The notes below the pieces were generated by a model. That model had not been told where the DNA came from. It made no database searches and was given only the letters and a program-made list of their open reading frames with translations. Shown piece after piece: positions 7,147 through 14,463 of a DNA stretch of 16,320 nucleotides (the first letter of the stretch is position 1; the number at the start of each line of letters is the position of its first letter). Location of the stretch: contig CALCHI010000356.1 of NCBI GenBank assembly GCA_937901285.1, positions 1-16,320 of the forward strand, given 5' to 3'. Source of the DNA: UBA8437 sp003445035. GTDB taxonomy: Bacteria; Planctomycetota; Planctomycetia; Planctomycetales; Planctomycetaceae. Made by a program: the position numbers and the translations under genes.

Positions 7147-8157
7147 TCAGGCCCTGCGAAACGGAAACGCCATCACCTGTTCGATTCGCTCGAGACCCAG
7201 CGTACGCATCACCAGGCGGTCGAACCCCAGTGCCACCCCGGCGCAGTCGGGCAGTCCCGACCTTTGAGCCGACTCAAGACGGCTCGTCACCGGCAAGCTT
7301 CTCCGGCCGGCCGATGCGCGTCGCTGCGACTGTTCGACCATCCGCCCTGCCAATTCGTCCGCATCGGTCAACTCCTGGTACCCGTTGCAGATCTCCAATC
7401 CGTCGATATACAGCTCCATCCTCTCGGCCACGTCCACCTCACCGCGACGAATCCGCGACAGGGCCGCCTGGCTCGACGGAAAGTCATAAAGGAACTCGGG
7501 ACGGTCTTTCCCCAGTGTCGGCTCGACCCGTTCAGCCAAAAGCAGATTCAGCCAGCCGTCCCGATCGGACGCGTCCAGGCTGTCGGGAACGGAATCCAGT
7601 TCTCGACCAGCCAGTTCAACCAACTCGTCGGTCGATCGCCCCAGCACTTCGACTCCCAGACCCCTCGCAAACGCTTCGTCGTAACTCAAACGGCCAAACG
7701 GTTCGCCACTGGAGGGAAGTGCCGTCCACGGCGGGCAACGTGGGGCCACCTCGGCAACACCTCGCACCAGGTGTTCGACCAGGTCCATCTGCAACAGGTA
7801 GGTCGACCCGGGCGCGTACCACTCGACCATCGTGAACTCGGGATTGTGTTGTCCCCCGACTTCGTCACGGCGAAAGGCACGAGTCACCTGGTAGATCAAC
7901 CGGGCCGAATCGGCAACCAGCCGTTTCATGGCGAACTCGGGTGAGGTCTGCAGGAACAGTTGCTCGTCATCCAGTCCCGAAACGACAAAAGGTTCGATGT
8001 GCTCATCGACACACACGTCACCGGAAAGCAACGGAGTCTCGACCTCGAGGAACCCCGCCCGGTCGAAATCGCGGCGGAGCCTCGTCAGCATTCCGGCCCT
8101 CGCCTCAAGCACCTCCCACGATGCGGACGGCCGCCAATCGTCGATTGGGGAACTCAC
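7147..8157 (-). CDS. epmA: EF-P beta-lysine ligase EpmA (GenX/PoxA), LysRS-like
   Basis: A 336-aa class II lysyl-tRNA synthetase-like catalytic domain without the anticodon-binding domain, the hallmark of EpmA. WRPSASWEVLEARAGML begins the domain. Motif 2 spans residues 95-114 (FRRDEVGGQHNPEFTMVEWY), and motif 3 is GVALGFDRLVM (307-317). LEICNGYQELTDADEL (254-269) matches the lysine/ATP pocket block. In E. coli EpmA attaches (R)-beta-lysine, made by the radical SAM aminomutase EpmB, to a lysine of elongation factor P, relieving polyproline stalling. Neither efp nor epmB is in the window. The start is GTG at 8157; its GTGA overlaps the aminotransferase stop TGA by 4 nt, a translational-coupling arrangement. 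Its 3' end faces the DUF1559 gene. Confidence 0.9.
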   Translation of the reverse strand: MSSPIDDWRPSASWEVLEARAGMLTRLRRDFDRAGFLEVETPLLSGDVCVDEHIEPFVVSGLDDEQLFLQTSPEFAMKRLVADSARLIYQVTRAFRRDEVGGQHNPEFTMVEWYAPGSTYLLQMDLVEHLVRGVAEVAPRCPPWTALPSSGEPFGRLSYDEAFARGLGVEVLGRSTDELVELAGRELDSVPDSLDASDRDGWLNLLLAERVEPTLGKDRPEFLYDFPSSQAALSRIRRGEVDVAERMELYIDGLEICNGYQELTDADELAGRMVEQSQRRASAGRRSLPVTSRLESAQRSGLPDCAGVALGFDRLVMRTLGLERIEQVMAFPFRRA

Positions 8158-9452
8158 AGTTCGGCCCGAATCGCCCGTGCGAGCCGGGCCATCCCCTCGG
8201 CGAGCCGATCGGAATCCTCGACACCGAAGCTCAGCCGCAACCGGTTCCGAGGCCGGACTCCGTCGACACCGATGTAACAGAGGTCACCGGGAACATACAT
8301 CACCTGTTCCTGCTCGACGGCTCGATTGAACAACGAGCCCCCGAATCCCGCGTCCACATGTTCAGGCACGGTCATCCAGATGTAGAGTCCACCACCAGGA
8401 ACCAGCCAGTCAACACCGTCAATATCTCCGAGGTATTCTGTGGCCGCACTGGCCAACACGTCCCGCTTGGCGGCGTAGGTCCCGCGCAGGCCCTCGACAT
8501 GACCGGCAAAAAGCCCGTCCTCAAGAACCGTGGCCAGCAGGTGCTGGTTGAAACTGGCCGACCCGAAGTCCTGATTGCCCTTCAGATCGCGCACGGGTCC
8601 GACCAGATCGGAAGGCAGCACGCCGAACCCGACCCGGAGTCCAGGCGAGAAACACTTCGAGAAGGTCTGGACCAGCGCCACCGTCTGACCGTCCTCGTCG
8701 AAACCCCAGGCACTCGGCCGCGGCGACCCATCAAAATACAGTTCCCGGTAGGCCGCGTCCTCGACTACCAGCATCCGTTGGCGATCCGAAAAACCCGCCG
8801 CGATCTCCACCAACCTCTGCCGCCGTTCGACAGCCAGGCTGACGCTGCGAGGATTGTCGAAATCACTGACGATGTAGATCATCTTCACCCGCTCGAGCAA
8901 CCCGTCACCATCAAGTGACTCCAGGGTCTGTTCCAGCGAGTCGATCCGCATTCCGTCTTCGTCGGCGTCAACAGCCACCGCCCGGGCGCCCAGGCCTGTC
9001 ACCGTTCCGAGCATCACGTAATACGTCGGGTCAGCGATCAGGCAGATGTCGCCGGGGTCCAGCACGGCCTCACACAACAGGGCCAGCATCTGCTGTGAAC
9101 CGGTCGAGAGCATCAACTGGTCACGGTCGATCCCCAGTTCGCCGACGGTCGTCTCCTCGAGCCCTGCCAGGTATTCCAGCAACAGGTCACGAAGCCGATG
9201 AGACCCTTCGGTCGTCCCGTACTGCAAGCCGGTGCGAGCCATCGAGTCGTCGCCCAGCATCCGCTCGGCCGCCTGGCGTGTCACCTCGACCGGCAGTGTC
9301 TTCGGATCAACCAGTCCGGCAGCCAACGAAATGCACTCGGGGTGATCGACAGCCTGCTTCATCATGAAGCCGACAACGTTGTCGGCCGCCCAGTCTCGCC
9401 GTTGGCTGAAGACCGGAGCGGGAGTCGAAGTCCCTGGCGTCTGCATCGTCAT
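8154..9452 (-). CDS. PLP-dependent aminotransferase, class I/II (LysN / kynurenine aminotransferase type)
   Basis: About 432 aa, fold-type I aminotransferase. It shows ISLAAGLVDPKTLP (substrate-side loop), LQYGTTEGSHRLRDLLLEYL, STGSQQMLALLCEAVLDPGD, Asn200 in SDFDNP (PLP O3' contact), VVEDAAYRELYFDG, the PLP Schiff-base lysine Lys266 in QTFSKCFSPGLRVGF, and Arg406 in RLRLSFG binding the substrate carboxylate. This matches the MocR-free aminotransferase group that includes 2-aminoadipate (LysN) and aromatic/kynurenine aminotransferases. The usual NPTG turn is DNPRSVSL here. The start is uncertain: ATG at 9452 is taken, ATG at 9446 and GTG at 9464 are alternatives, and none has a clear ribosome site. 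It follows sufS by 51 nt and is translationally coupled to epmA. The substrate is not determined; a lysine-related one is suggested only by family and neighbour. Confidence 0.85.
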   Translation of the reverse strand: MTMQTPGTSTPAPVFSQRRDWAADNVVGFMMKQAVDHPECISLAAGLVDPKTLPVEVTRQAAERMLGDDSMARTGLQYGTTEGSHRLRDLLLEYLAGLEETTVGELGIDRDQLMLSTGSQQMLALLCEAVLDPGDICLIADPTYYVMLGTVTGLGARAVAVDADEDGMRIDSLEQTLESLDGDGLLERVKMIYIVSDFDNPRSVSLAVERRQRLVEIAAGFSDRQRMLVVEDAAYRELYFDGSPRPSAWGFDEDGQTVALVQTFSKCFSPGLRVGFGVLPSDLVGPVRDLKGNQDFGSASFNQHLLATVLEDGLFAGHVEGLRGTYAAKRDVLASAATEYLGDIDGVDWLVPGGGLYIWMTVPEHVDAGFGGSLFNRAVEQEQVMYVPGDLCYIGVDGVRPRNRLRLSFGVEDSDRLAEGMARLARAIRAEL

Positions 9453-9503
9453 CGAAAAAACCACTGGAAGCCGGCGAGAGACACAAACAGGCCACCACGT
9501 CGG

Positions 9504-10724
9504 TCAGTCGCGACGCAGCGTCTTCCGTGCGTATTTTATCCCATCGACCAAAACATCGATGTCAGACGAGTCGTTGTAGGGTGCAAAGCTGGCCCTGGTG
9601 GTCGCGACCACGCCCAATCGACTGTGCAACAGCATCGTACAATGGTGCCCGGCACGGACCGCGACCCCCTTCCGCTTCAGCAATTCGGCCATGTCGTGCG
9701 GATGAACCCGCTGGTCGCTGAAGCTCACGATCGCCCCCTTGTGCTCGACAGACGGACCGTGAATCAGCAGATCGGGAATCTCCGAGAGTCGCTGTTGCGC
9801 CTCGGCCAACAGGGCCTGTTCGATCCTCCCAATCTCGTCGAAACCGACATCATTGACGTAGTCGACTGCCGTCCCCAGCGCGATCGCCTGGGCCACCGGC
9901 AGCGTGCCGGCCTCAAACTTGGCCGGCAATTCGGCCCAGGTCGACTCGGTCATTCCGACCTCACTGATCATGTTCCCACCACACAGGAACGGATCCATCT
10001 GTTCCAGCCACTCGCGTCGGCCGTAGAGCACACCGACACCGGACGGCCCGTAGAGCTTGTGGCCCGAGAACGCGAGGAAATCGACCTGGGGATTCGACAC
10101 GTCTACAGCGGCGTGCGGCACGCTTTGGGCACCGTCGACCAGCACCACCGCCCCCACGGCCCGAGCCGCCTCGGTCAAACGTTCAATCGGATTGATCGTG
10201 CCCAGCACGTTGGACATGCCGGTGACCGCAACCAGCCGGGTCTGCGAACCGATACACTCGTCGAGGCAATCCAGATCCAACCTGCCATCTTCGGTCAGCG
10301 GGAGGTGTCGCAGCGTCGCCCCGGTCTGACGAGTCACCTGCTGCCAGGGAACCAGGTTGGCGTGGTGCTCCATCTCATTGACCAGCACCTCATCGCCCTC
10401 GGACAATTGGGACCTTCCCCAGGCCTGGGCCACCAGGTTGATGGACATCGTCGTCCCGGAAGTGAAGATCACCTCTTCGGGCCGCTCGGCCCCGATCATG
10501 CGAGCGATCCGCTCGCGGGCCCCTTCGACCGCTTCGTCGATCTTGACACCAAACTGGTAGACGCCACGGTGCGCATTCGCATAGTAGGTCTCGTAGCACT
10601 CACTGAGCGCATCGATCACCACTCGAGGTTTCTGGGCACTCGAGGCGCTGTCGAGATAGACCAGCGGCGTACCGTCGGCCAGCGGCTGGCCCAGGATCGG
10701 GAAGTCGTTGCGGATAGTCTCCAC
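9504..10724 (-). CDS. sufS: Cysteine desulfurase SufS
   Basis: A 406-aa group II cysteine desulfurase that takes sulfur from cysteine as an enzyme persulfide for Fe-S assembly. Seen are YLDSASSAQKPRVVIDAL near the N-terminus, TSGTTMSINLVA (PLP phosphate cup), EHHANLVPWQ with His121, VDGAQSVPH with Asp197, the Schiff-base lysine Lys223 in FSGHKLYGPSGVGVLYG, and the catalytic cysteine Cys362 in VRAGHHCTMLL. Length and motif order are those of SufS rather than IscS. The residues after the catalytic Cys (TMLLHSRLGVVATTRASF) fit the SufS pattern. The start is GTG at 10724, giving METIRNDFPIL as in the family; AGAGGA lies about 10 nt upstream. It is 31 nt downstream of sufU, so the pair is almost certainly co-transcribed. 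SufS also acts on selenocysteine in some bacteria. Confidence 0.95.
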   Translation of the reverse strand: METIRNDFPILGQPLADGTPLVYLDSASSAQKPRVVIDALSECYETYYANAHRGVYQFGVKIDEAVEGARERIARMIGAERPEEVIFTSGTTMSINLVAQAWGRSQLSEGDEVLVNEMEHHANLVPWQQVTRQTGATLRHLPLTEDGRLDLDCLDECIGSQTRLVAVTGMSNVLGTINPIERLTEAARAVGAVVLVDGAQSVPHAAVDVSNPQVDFLAFSGHKLYGPSGVGVLYGRREWLEQMDPFLCGGNMISEVGMTESTWAELPAKFEAGTLPVAQAIALGTAVDYVNDVGFDEIGRIEQALLAEAQQRLSEIPDLLIHGPSVEHKGAIVSFSDQRVHPHDMAELLKRKGVAVRAGHHCTMLLHSRLGVVATTRASFAPYNDSSDIDVLVDGIKYARKTLRRD

Positions 10725-10755
10725 GACCGTCAGTCCTCTTATCTCGGCATCGGGG

Positions 10756-11151
10756 TCAGGACGAGGTGCCGGCGGTGTCGTCGTCCGAATAAACCAGTGT
10801 CTTGAGCGCCTTGAAGCCCAGTAATCCGCACCGTTGCCGGGTGGCGGTCAACCGAACCCGCAGCAGATCGAGCATCTCGGAGGCACCGAACCCTTCGATC
10901 TCCTCCATCGTCTTCCCCTCGATATGCTCGCAAAGAATCGAGGCGGCCGCCTGGCTGATCGCGCACCCTTCCCCGTCGAAATAGGCTTGCTGGATTCGTC
11001 GTTCCGAATCGACCTGCAGCTGCAACTCCACCCGGTCGCCGCACAGCGGGTTCCGTTCGGTGTGGGTGCAACTGGGCGACTCGAGTTGGCCGCGGTGATA
11101 CGGCGACTCGAAGTGGTCCAGGATCAGCTCGTCGTACAGCTCGTCGCTCAC
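10756..11151 (-). CDS. sufU: SufU-type sulfur acceptor / Fe-S assembly protein
   Basis: A 131-aa IscU/SufU fold protein. The three conserved cysteines are present: Cys37 in NPLCGDRVELQ, Cys63 in GEGCAISQAAAS and Cys108 in RQRCGLLGFKALK. Asp39 completes the zinc/metal site. The insert between the second and third cysteines and the 'RCGLLGFKAL' ending are SufU-like rather than IscU-like ('HCSVLAEDA'). SufU accepts persulfide sulfur from SufS via its zinc ligands, consistent with sufS lying 31 nt downstream. The start is GTG at 11151, chosen because GGGAGA lies 5 nt upstream and the protein then begins SDELYDELILDHFESPYHRG as homologues do. The tail DDDTAGTSS is disordered. Other Suf genes (sufBCD) are not in the window. 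Confidence 0.93.
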   Translation of the reverse strand: MSDELYDELILDHFESPYHRGQLESPSCTHTERNPLCGDRVELQLQVDSERRIQQAYFDGEGCAISQAAASILCEHIEGKTMEEIEGFGASEMLDLLRVRLTATRQRCGLLGFKALKTLVYSDDDTAGTSS

Positions 11152-11213
11152 CGACGTCTCCCGTACCAATTCGCGCCGAAGACCTCCCTGTCCGTGCGAC
11201 AACGTCTCCTGAC

Positions 11214-11249
11214 GGCCTCCATTCTAGGAGGCCTCCGAAGCGACGCCAA
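11214..11249 (-). promoter_or_regulatory. Candidate sufUS promoter with -10 in a hairpin loop
   Basis: On the minus strand TTGGCG (11249-11244) and TAGAAT (11226-11221) are 17 nt apart, about 70 nt upstream of the sufU start. TAGAAT is exactly the loop of a perfect inverted repeat, GGCCTCC at 11214-11220 against GGAGGCC at 11227-11233. The dyad could be an operator overlapping the core promoter. Confidence 0.45.
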
Positions 11250-11283
11250 GGGGCAGGTCGTGAACGCCCGTATCCAGGATCCC

Positions 11284-12330
11284 TCAGAGGATCTCGAGGT
11301 CGGGCAGTTGATTCCCCGAGGTGACCTGACGTGCCACCTCGATCGCCACCTTTTGACTGATCGCCACCAACTGGTCCCGCACCGGGCTTTCGTCGGCGAC
11401 CAACGTACTGATCCGCCCATCGTCGCCCCGGATTCTCACCTCCGGATCGGCCGGCAATTCTCCCAGCATCGGAATCCCCAATTCCTCGGCCTTGGCCCGG
11501 GCACCGCCACGACCGAAGATATCGCCCGACATGTTCTCGACCATTCCCAGTATGGGGATCTTGACCTGGTTGAACATCGAGACCGCCTTGACCGCATCAA
11601 GCAGTGCCACCTGCTGGGGCGTGCAGACGATGACGGCCCCGGACAGGGAGAGCAGTTGCGAGAGGGTCAGGGCCACATCTCCGGTCCCCGGCGGCATGTC
11701 GATGACCAGGTAGTCGAGGTCTCCCCAGTCGGTGGCCTGCAGGAACTGTGTCAGCGTGCGGTGCAACAACGGCCCCCGCCAGATAACCGCCTGGTCCTCT
11801 TCGATGTGGAATCCCATCGACATCAGCCGCATCCCGTCGACTTCCAACGGCTGAATTCGCTGCACTGGCTGGCCATCGGGCCCGGGCTGTTCGATGACCG
11901 ACGGTTCGCCTTTGGCTCCCAGCAGGTGAGGAACACTGGGTCCGTAGACATCGGCGTCCATCAAGCCCACTCGGGCCCCGGAGTCTTTCAAGGCGAATGC
12001 CAACCCTGCGGCGACAGTGCTCTTGCCCACCCCCCCCTTGCCGCTGCCGACACAGATCACATTGGCGATTCTCAGCCCGATCGTTCCTCCCGAATTGGAA
12101 CCGCGAACCGTTCGTTCGAGGGTCAACTGGACGTCGGCACCGGCCGCATCACGGACCAGTTCCTCGAATCTCTCCGGCTGCGGATACGCCGTTGTCGGCA
12201 GTTCGATGGTCACCCGAGAGGTTCCGTCGCTCGACTCGACCGACCGTACCATCCGCAGGTCACCAAGCGATCGCCCCAGTTCGGGATCAACAATCGACTC
12301 GATCTTTGTTCTCAGTTCCATGTCATTCAT
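11284..12330 (-). CDS. mrp: Mrp/ApbC (NBP35-like) P-loop ATPase lacking the CxxC motif
   Basis: A 348-aa protein. Residues 5-75 are an MIP18/DUF59-type domain (IESIVDPELGRSLGDLRMV). The MinD-like ATPase follows: deviant Walker A GSGKGGVGKST (95-105), LMDADVYGPSVPHLLG (123-138), Walker B-like VIDMPPGTGDVALTLSQL (209-226) and TPQQVALLDAVKA. Mrp/ApbC proteins act as Fe-S cluster carriers, usually bridging a cluster through a C-terminal CPxC. Here the segment reads MVENMSGDIFGRGG (263-276), so the loop between 'VENMS' and 'IFG.GG' that normally holds the cysteines is missing. The only cysteines in the protein are Cys93 and Cys236. ATG at 12330 is chosen because AGG lies 6 nt upstream; ATG 12321 is an alternative. 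It lies 36 nt downstream of the receiver-like gene and 132 nt upstream of sufU. Confidence 0.92.
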   Translation of the reverse strand: MNDMELRTKIESIVDPELGRSLGDLRMVRSVESSDGTSRVTIELPTTAYPQPERFEELVRDAAGADVQLTLERTVRGSNSGGTIGLRIANVICVGSGKGGVGKSTVAAGLAFALKDSGARVGLMDADVYGPSVPHLLGAKGEPSVIEQPGPDGQPVQRIQPLEVDGMRLMSMGFHIEEDQAVIWRGPLLHRTLTQFLQATDWGDLDYLVIDMPPGTGDVALTLSQLLSLSGAVIVCTPQQVALLDAVKAVSMFNQVKIPILGMVENMSGDIFGRGGARAKAEELGIPMLGELPADPEVRIRGDDGRISTLVADESPVRDQLVAISQKVAIEVARQVTSGNQLPDLEIL

Positions 12331-12366
12331 CGTCAACCTGCACCTTGTCACCAGCCACCGCCGGTA

Positions 12367-12768
12367 TCACCATGCCACCTGTTTCAACACACGCCGACAA
12401 GTCGCCATCAACCGTGACGGATTGACCGGTTCGAACAACACGGCGGTGGCACCGAGTTCTCGCAGCGGCCATTCCAGTCCCGCGGTTTCCGGCGGGCCGA
12501 TCACCACGATCGGCCAGTTCCGATCCCATCGCTCCAACAGTCTCAACACTTCCGCCTGTCCCATTTCGAGGTCGGCCACCAGCATCCCGTTCCGATTCGC
12601 ATTCGACAGTTCGAAGACATCCGCCACGCTCGCGGCCGACTCAATCGCACCAACCCGGCCAGACCCGGAAGTTCGCGACCACTCGACCTCGAGTTCGCCA
12701 CGGAACCGAGTGGATCGCTCGAGAACGATGATCGTCGACACGTCGAGATCCCCAAGGTCGGTAACCAC
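12367..12768 (-). CDS. Small protein with degenerate response-regulator receiver-like fold
   Basis: A 133-aa protein of uncertain family. The second half has receiver-like spacing: a hydrophobic strand ending GMLVADLEMG (Asp66 at the phosphoacceptor-like position), a helix AEVLRLLERW, a strand PIVVIGPP, LRELGATAVLFEPV, then a final helix LMATCRRVLKQ. The usual invariant lysine before the cis-proline ('KP') is glutamate here (FEPV) and the acidic pair at the N-terminus is absent. If it is a receiver it is degenerate and probably not phosphorylated conventionally. No output domain or membrane segment is seen. The start is GTG at 12768 with a very short leader if the promoter just upstream is real. 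It is first in the cluster and 36 nt upstream of the Mrp-type ATPase, suggesting co-transcription. Function is unknown. Confidence 0.6.
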   Translation of the reverse strand: MVTDLGDLDVSTIIVLERSTRFRGELEVEWSRTSGSGRVGAIESAASVADVFELSNANRNGMLVADLEMGQAEVLRLLERWDRNWPIVVIGPPETAGLEWPLRELGATAVLFEPVNPSRLMATCRRVLKQVAW

Positions 12769-12783
12769 CCCGGTAAGAGACCG

Positions 12784-12812
12784 ATTCTAGAGACGCCACA
12801 CGTGGCGGGCAA
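12784..12812 (-). promoter_or_regulatory. Candidate promoter with internal dyad upstream of the receiver-like gene
   Basis: On the minus strand TTGCCC (12812-12807) and TAGAAT (12789-12784) are 17 nt apart. The spacer holds an inverted repeat, CGCCAC (12794-12799) and GTGGCG (12802-12807), around a central AC. The -10 and spacing match the candidate sufU promoter. It would give a leader of roughly 10 nt before the GTG at 12768. Confidence 0.4.
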
Positions 12813-12825
12813 TGAGGTGCGAATC

Positions 12826-12854
12826 TTGCCGTCGTCGCGGCGTGTCAGTAGGCT
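12826..12854 (+). promoter_or_regulatory. Candidate promoter for purE
   Basis: TTGCCG at 12826-12831 and TAGGCT at 12849-12854 have 17-nt spacing and lie about 90 nt upstream of the purE ATG, in the 172-bp divergent region. The -10 is poor, so the call is weak. Confidence 0.22.
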
Positions 12855-12940
12855 GCATCCCACCGCGATGATCGCGGAATCTCGGCCCGGCTTTCGCCAC
12901 CGAGCCTCCGTCTCTGAGTTGAACGAAATGGACTTTCCAG

Positions 12941-13435
12941 ATGACAGAACAGAATGAAGCGTTGGTCAACATCCTGATGGGCAGCAAGTCGGACTGGAGC
13001 ACCATGCAGCACACTCGCGACATGCTCGACCAGTTCGGCATCGGCAATGAATGCCGTGTGCTCTCGGCACACCGAACTCCCGAAGAAACCTCCGAATATG
13101 TCGGTGGAGCCGAAGACCGCGGTGTGGAAGTGATCATCGCAGCAGCCGGCGGAGCCGCTCACCTGGCCGGTGTCTGTGCCGCACACACCGTGCTGCCGGT
13201 TTTGGGTGTGCCGATGACCGGCTGGGCCACCGATGGACTCGACGCCCTGCTGGCCACGGTCCAGATGCCCAGGGGAATCCCGGTTGGGACCCTGGCCATC
13301 GGCAAGGCTGGAGCCGTCAACGCGGCACTGCTGGCAATCGCCATCCTGGCCGGCAGCCGCCCGGAACTCCGTCAGCAAATCAAGGACTATCGCCGAGAAC
13401 AGGCTGACGCCATCCTCGGTGAAACGCTCGAGTAA
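12941..13435 (+). CDS. purE: N5-carboxyaminoimidazole ribonucleotide mutase PurE (class I)
   Basis: A 164-aa enzyme of de novo purine synthesis, converting N5-CAIR to CAIR. Seen are ILMGSKSDWSTM (11-22, substrate phosphate loop), VLSAHRTPEET (40-50, catalytic His44 and Arg45), IIAAAGGAAHLAGV (65-78), LGVPM and GLDALLATVQMPRGIPVGTLAIG (99-121), and a C-terminal helix with RRE.ADAIL. This is the standard full-length class I fold, which forms an octamer. ATG at 12941 is the natural start, with only a weak ribosome site. No purK follows; the next gene is a membrane-anchored phosphatase/nuclease-like protein 68 nt downstream. The intervening 68 bases show no terminator. Confidence 0.95.
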   Translation: MTEQNEALVNILMGSKSDWSTMQHTRDMLDQFGIGNECRVLSAHRTPEETSEYVGGAEDRGVEVIIAAAGGAAHLAGVCAAHTVLPVLGVPMTGWATDGLDALLATVQMPRGIPVGTLAIGKAGAVNAALLAIAILAGSRPELRQQIKDYRREQADAILGETLE

Positions 13436-13503
13436 GCCCCACCGGCCTCAGCCCTCATCAGAACGGATCTCGAAGATGACGCGGCTCGAACCGGCGACCA
13501 CAA

Positions 13504-14463
13504 GTGAATGAATCCGGGCCAGACAGGTCCTCGCCCCGTGTGGGGTCGGCCGTGGCCATTGCCGCTGCGGTGGTCTGCCTGGTGGGGGTGGGGGTCCGCC
13601 TGAGCATCCGGGACTCCATCGACGCCACGGGGGTCGTTTACTACGCCACGCCGTGGCCGGTGTTGGCGGCGCTGGTGATGTTGGTGGCCGGAGGCCTACG
13701 GCTGCGGAATCACTCGCGATGGACGCGGCCGGTGGCCACCGTCGGCCTGATCTCGCTGGCCTCCTGGCTGTTCCTGTCGTACTCGACATCCTCGACACCA
13801 AGGCTCGCACCTTCCGCCCTGACCTGCCTGTCCTGGAACACCGACCACGGCCGCGCCGGCTGGAGCCGGATCGCCCAGACCATTCGCAGCGAACCCGCCG
13901 ATTTGGTCTGCCTGGTCGAAGCCGGACCAACCGAACCCGCACACGAACGGTTCTGGCAGGCCGCTTTTCCCGATCACGCCACCGGAAACCTCGGCAGTGG
14001 AATACTGGTATTGGTCCGCGACGGCACCATCCGGCAGGTTGGCTCGGGATCAATTGACGGCAACGCCCGGTTTCGACAGTTCGACGTCAGCTGTCGAGGC
14101 GAACGGCTGACGGTGGTGGTTGTCGATGTCCGTAGCACCCCCTGGATCTCGAGGCGGTCGGCTCTCGAAAAACTCGTCCGGTTGATCAAGCCACTCGGTG
14201 ATCGGCCTGTGCTCATCACCGGAGATTTCAATACGCCGTCGGATTCGGCCTGCTTCGACACGTGGAGGACTCCGCTGAAGAATGCCTGGGAGGCTGCCGG
14301 CAACGGGTTTCGGCCCACATGGCCCGTCCCGCTGCCCATGCTCGACCTCGACCAGTGCTGGGGTAACCGACATGTGGACTTCGTTCACTGCCGAGGCGGC
14401 TGGAGCTCGTGGTCAGATCACCGACCACTGATCACCACGTTCACGGTCAATCGTCCGCAATGA
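13504..14463 (+). CDS. Membrane-anchored endonuclease/exonuclease/phosphatase (EEP) family protein
   Basis: A 319-aa protein with three predicted membrane segments near residues 14-33, 48-65 and 77-93, followed by an EEP domain on the far side of the last segment. EEP landmarks are CLSWNTDHG (Asn112), VCLVEAG (Glu139, metal ligand), VLITGDFNTPSD (Asp241, Asn243), LDLDQCWGN (281-289) and the terminal SDHRPLI (Asp305, His306). The complete catalytic set suggests an active Mg-dependent phosphodiesterase or nuclease. The layout is common in planctomycetes and related bacteria, but the substrate is unknown. The start is GTG at 13504, poorly supported by a ribosome site. Its last 17 bases overlap the 3' end of the convergent OsmC-family gene. 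Confidence 0.88.
   Translation: MNESGPDRSSPRVGSAVAIAAAVVCLVGVGVRLSIRDSIDATGVVYYATPWPVLAALVMLVAGGLRLRNHSRWTRPVATVGLISLASWLFLSYSTSSTPRLAPSALTCLSWNTDHGRAGWSRIAQTIRSEPADLVCLVEAGPTEPAHERFWQAAFPDHATGNLGSGILVLVRDGTIRQVGSGSIDGNARFRQFDVSCRGERLTVVVVDVRSTPWISRRSALEKLVRLIKPLGDRPVLITGDFNTPSDSACFDTWRTPLKNAWEAAGNGFRPTWPVPLPMLDLDQCWGNRHVDFVHCRGGWSSWSDHRPLITTFTVNRPQ

Noticed and set aside
9198..10805. Long plus-strand open frame antisense to the aminotransferase and sufS
   Set aside because: It is rich in Arg, His, Gln and Pro, has no domain signature, and mirrors two well-supported minus-strand genes; high GC makes such frames common.
10834..12417. Long plus-strand open frame antisense to sufU and mrp
   Set aside because: The same composition artefact; it crosses two confident genes and the intergenic hairpin.
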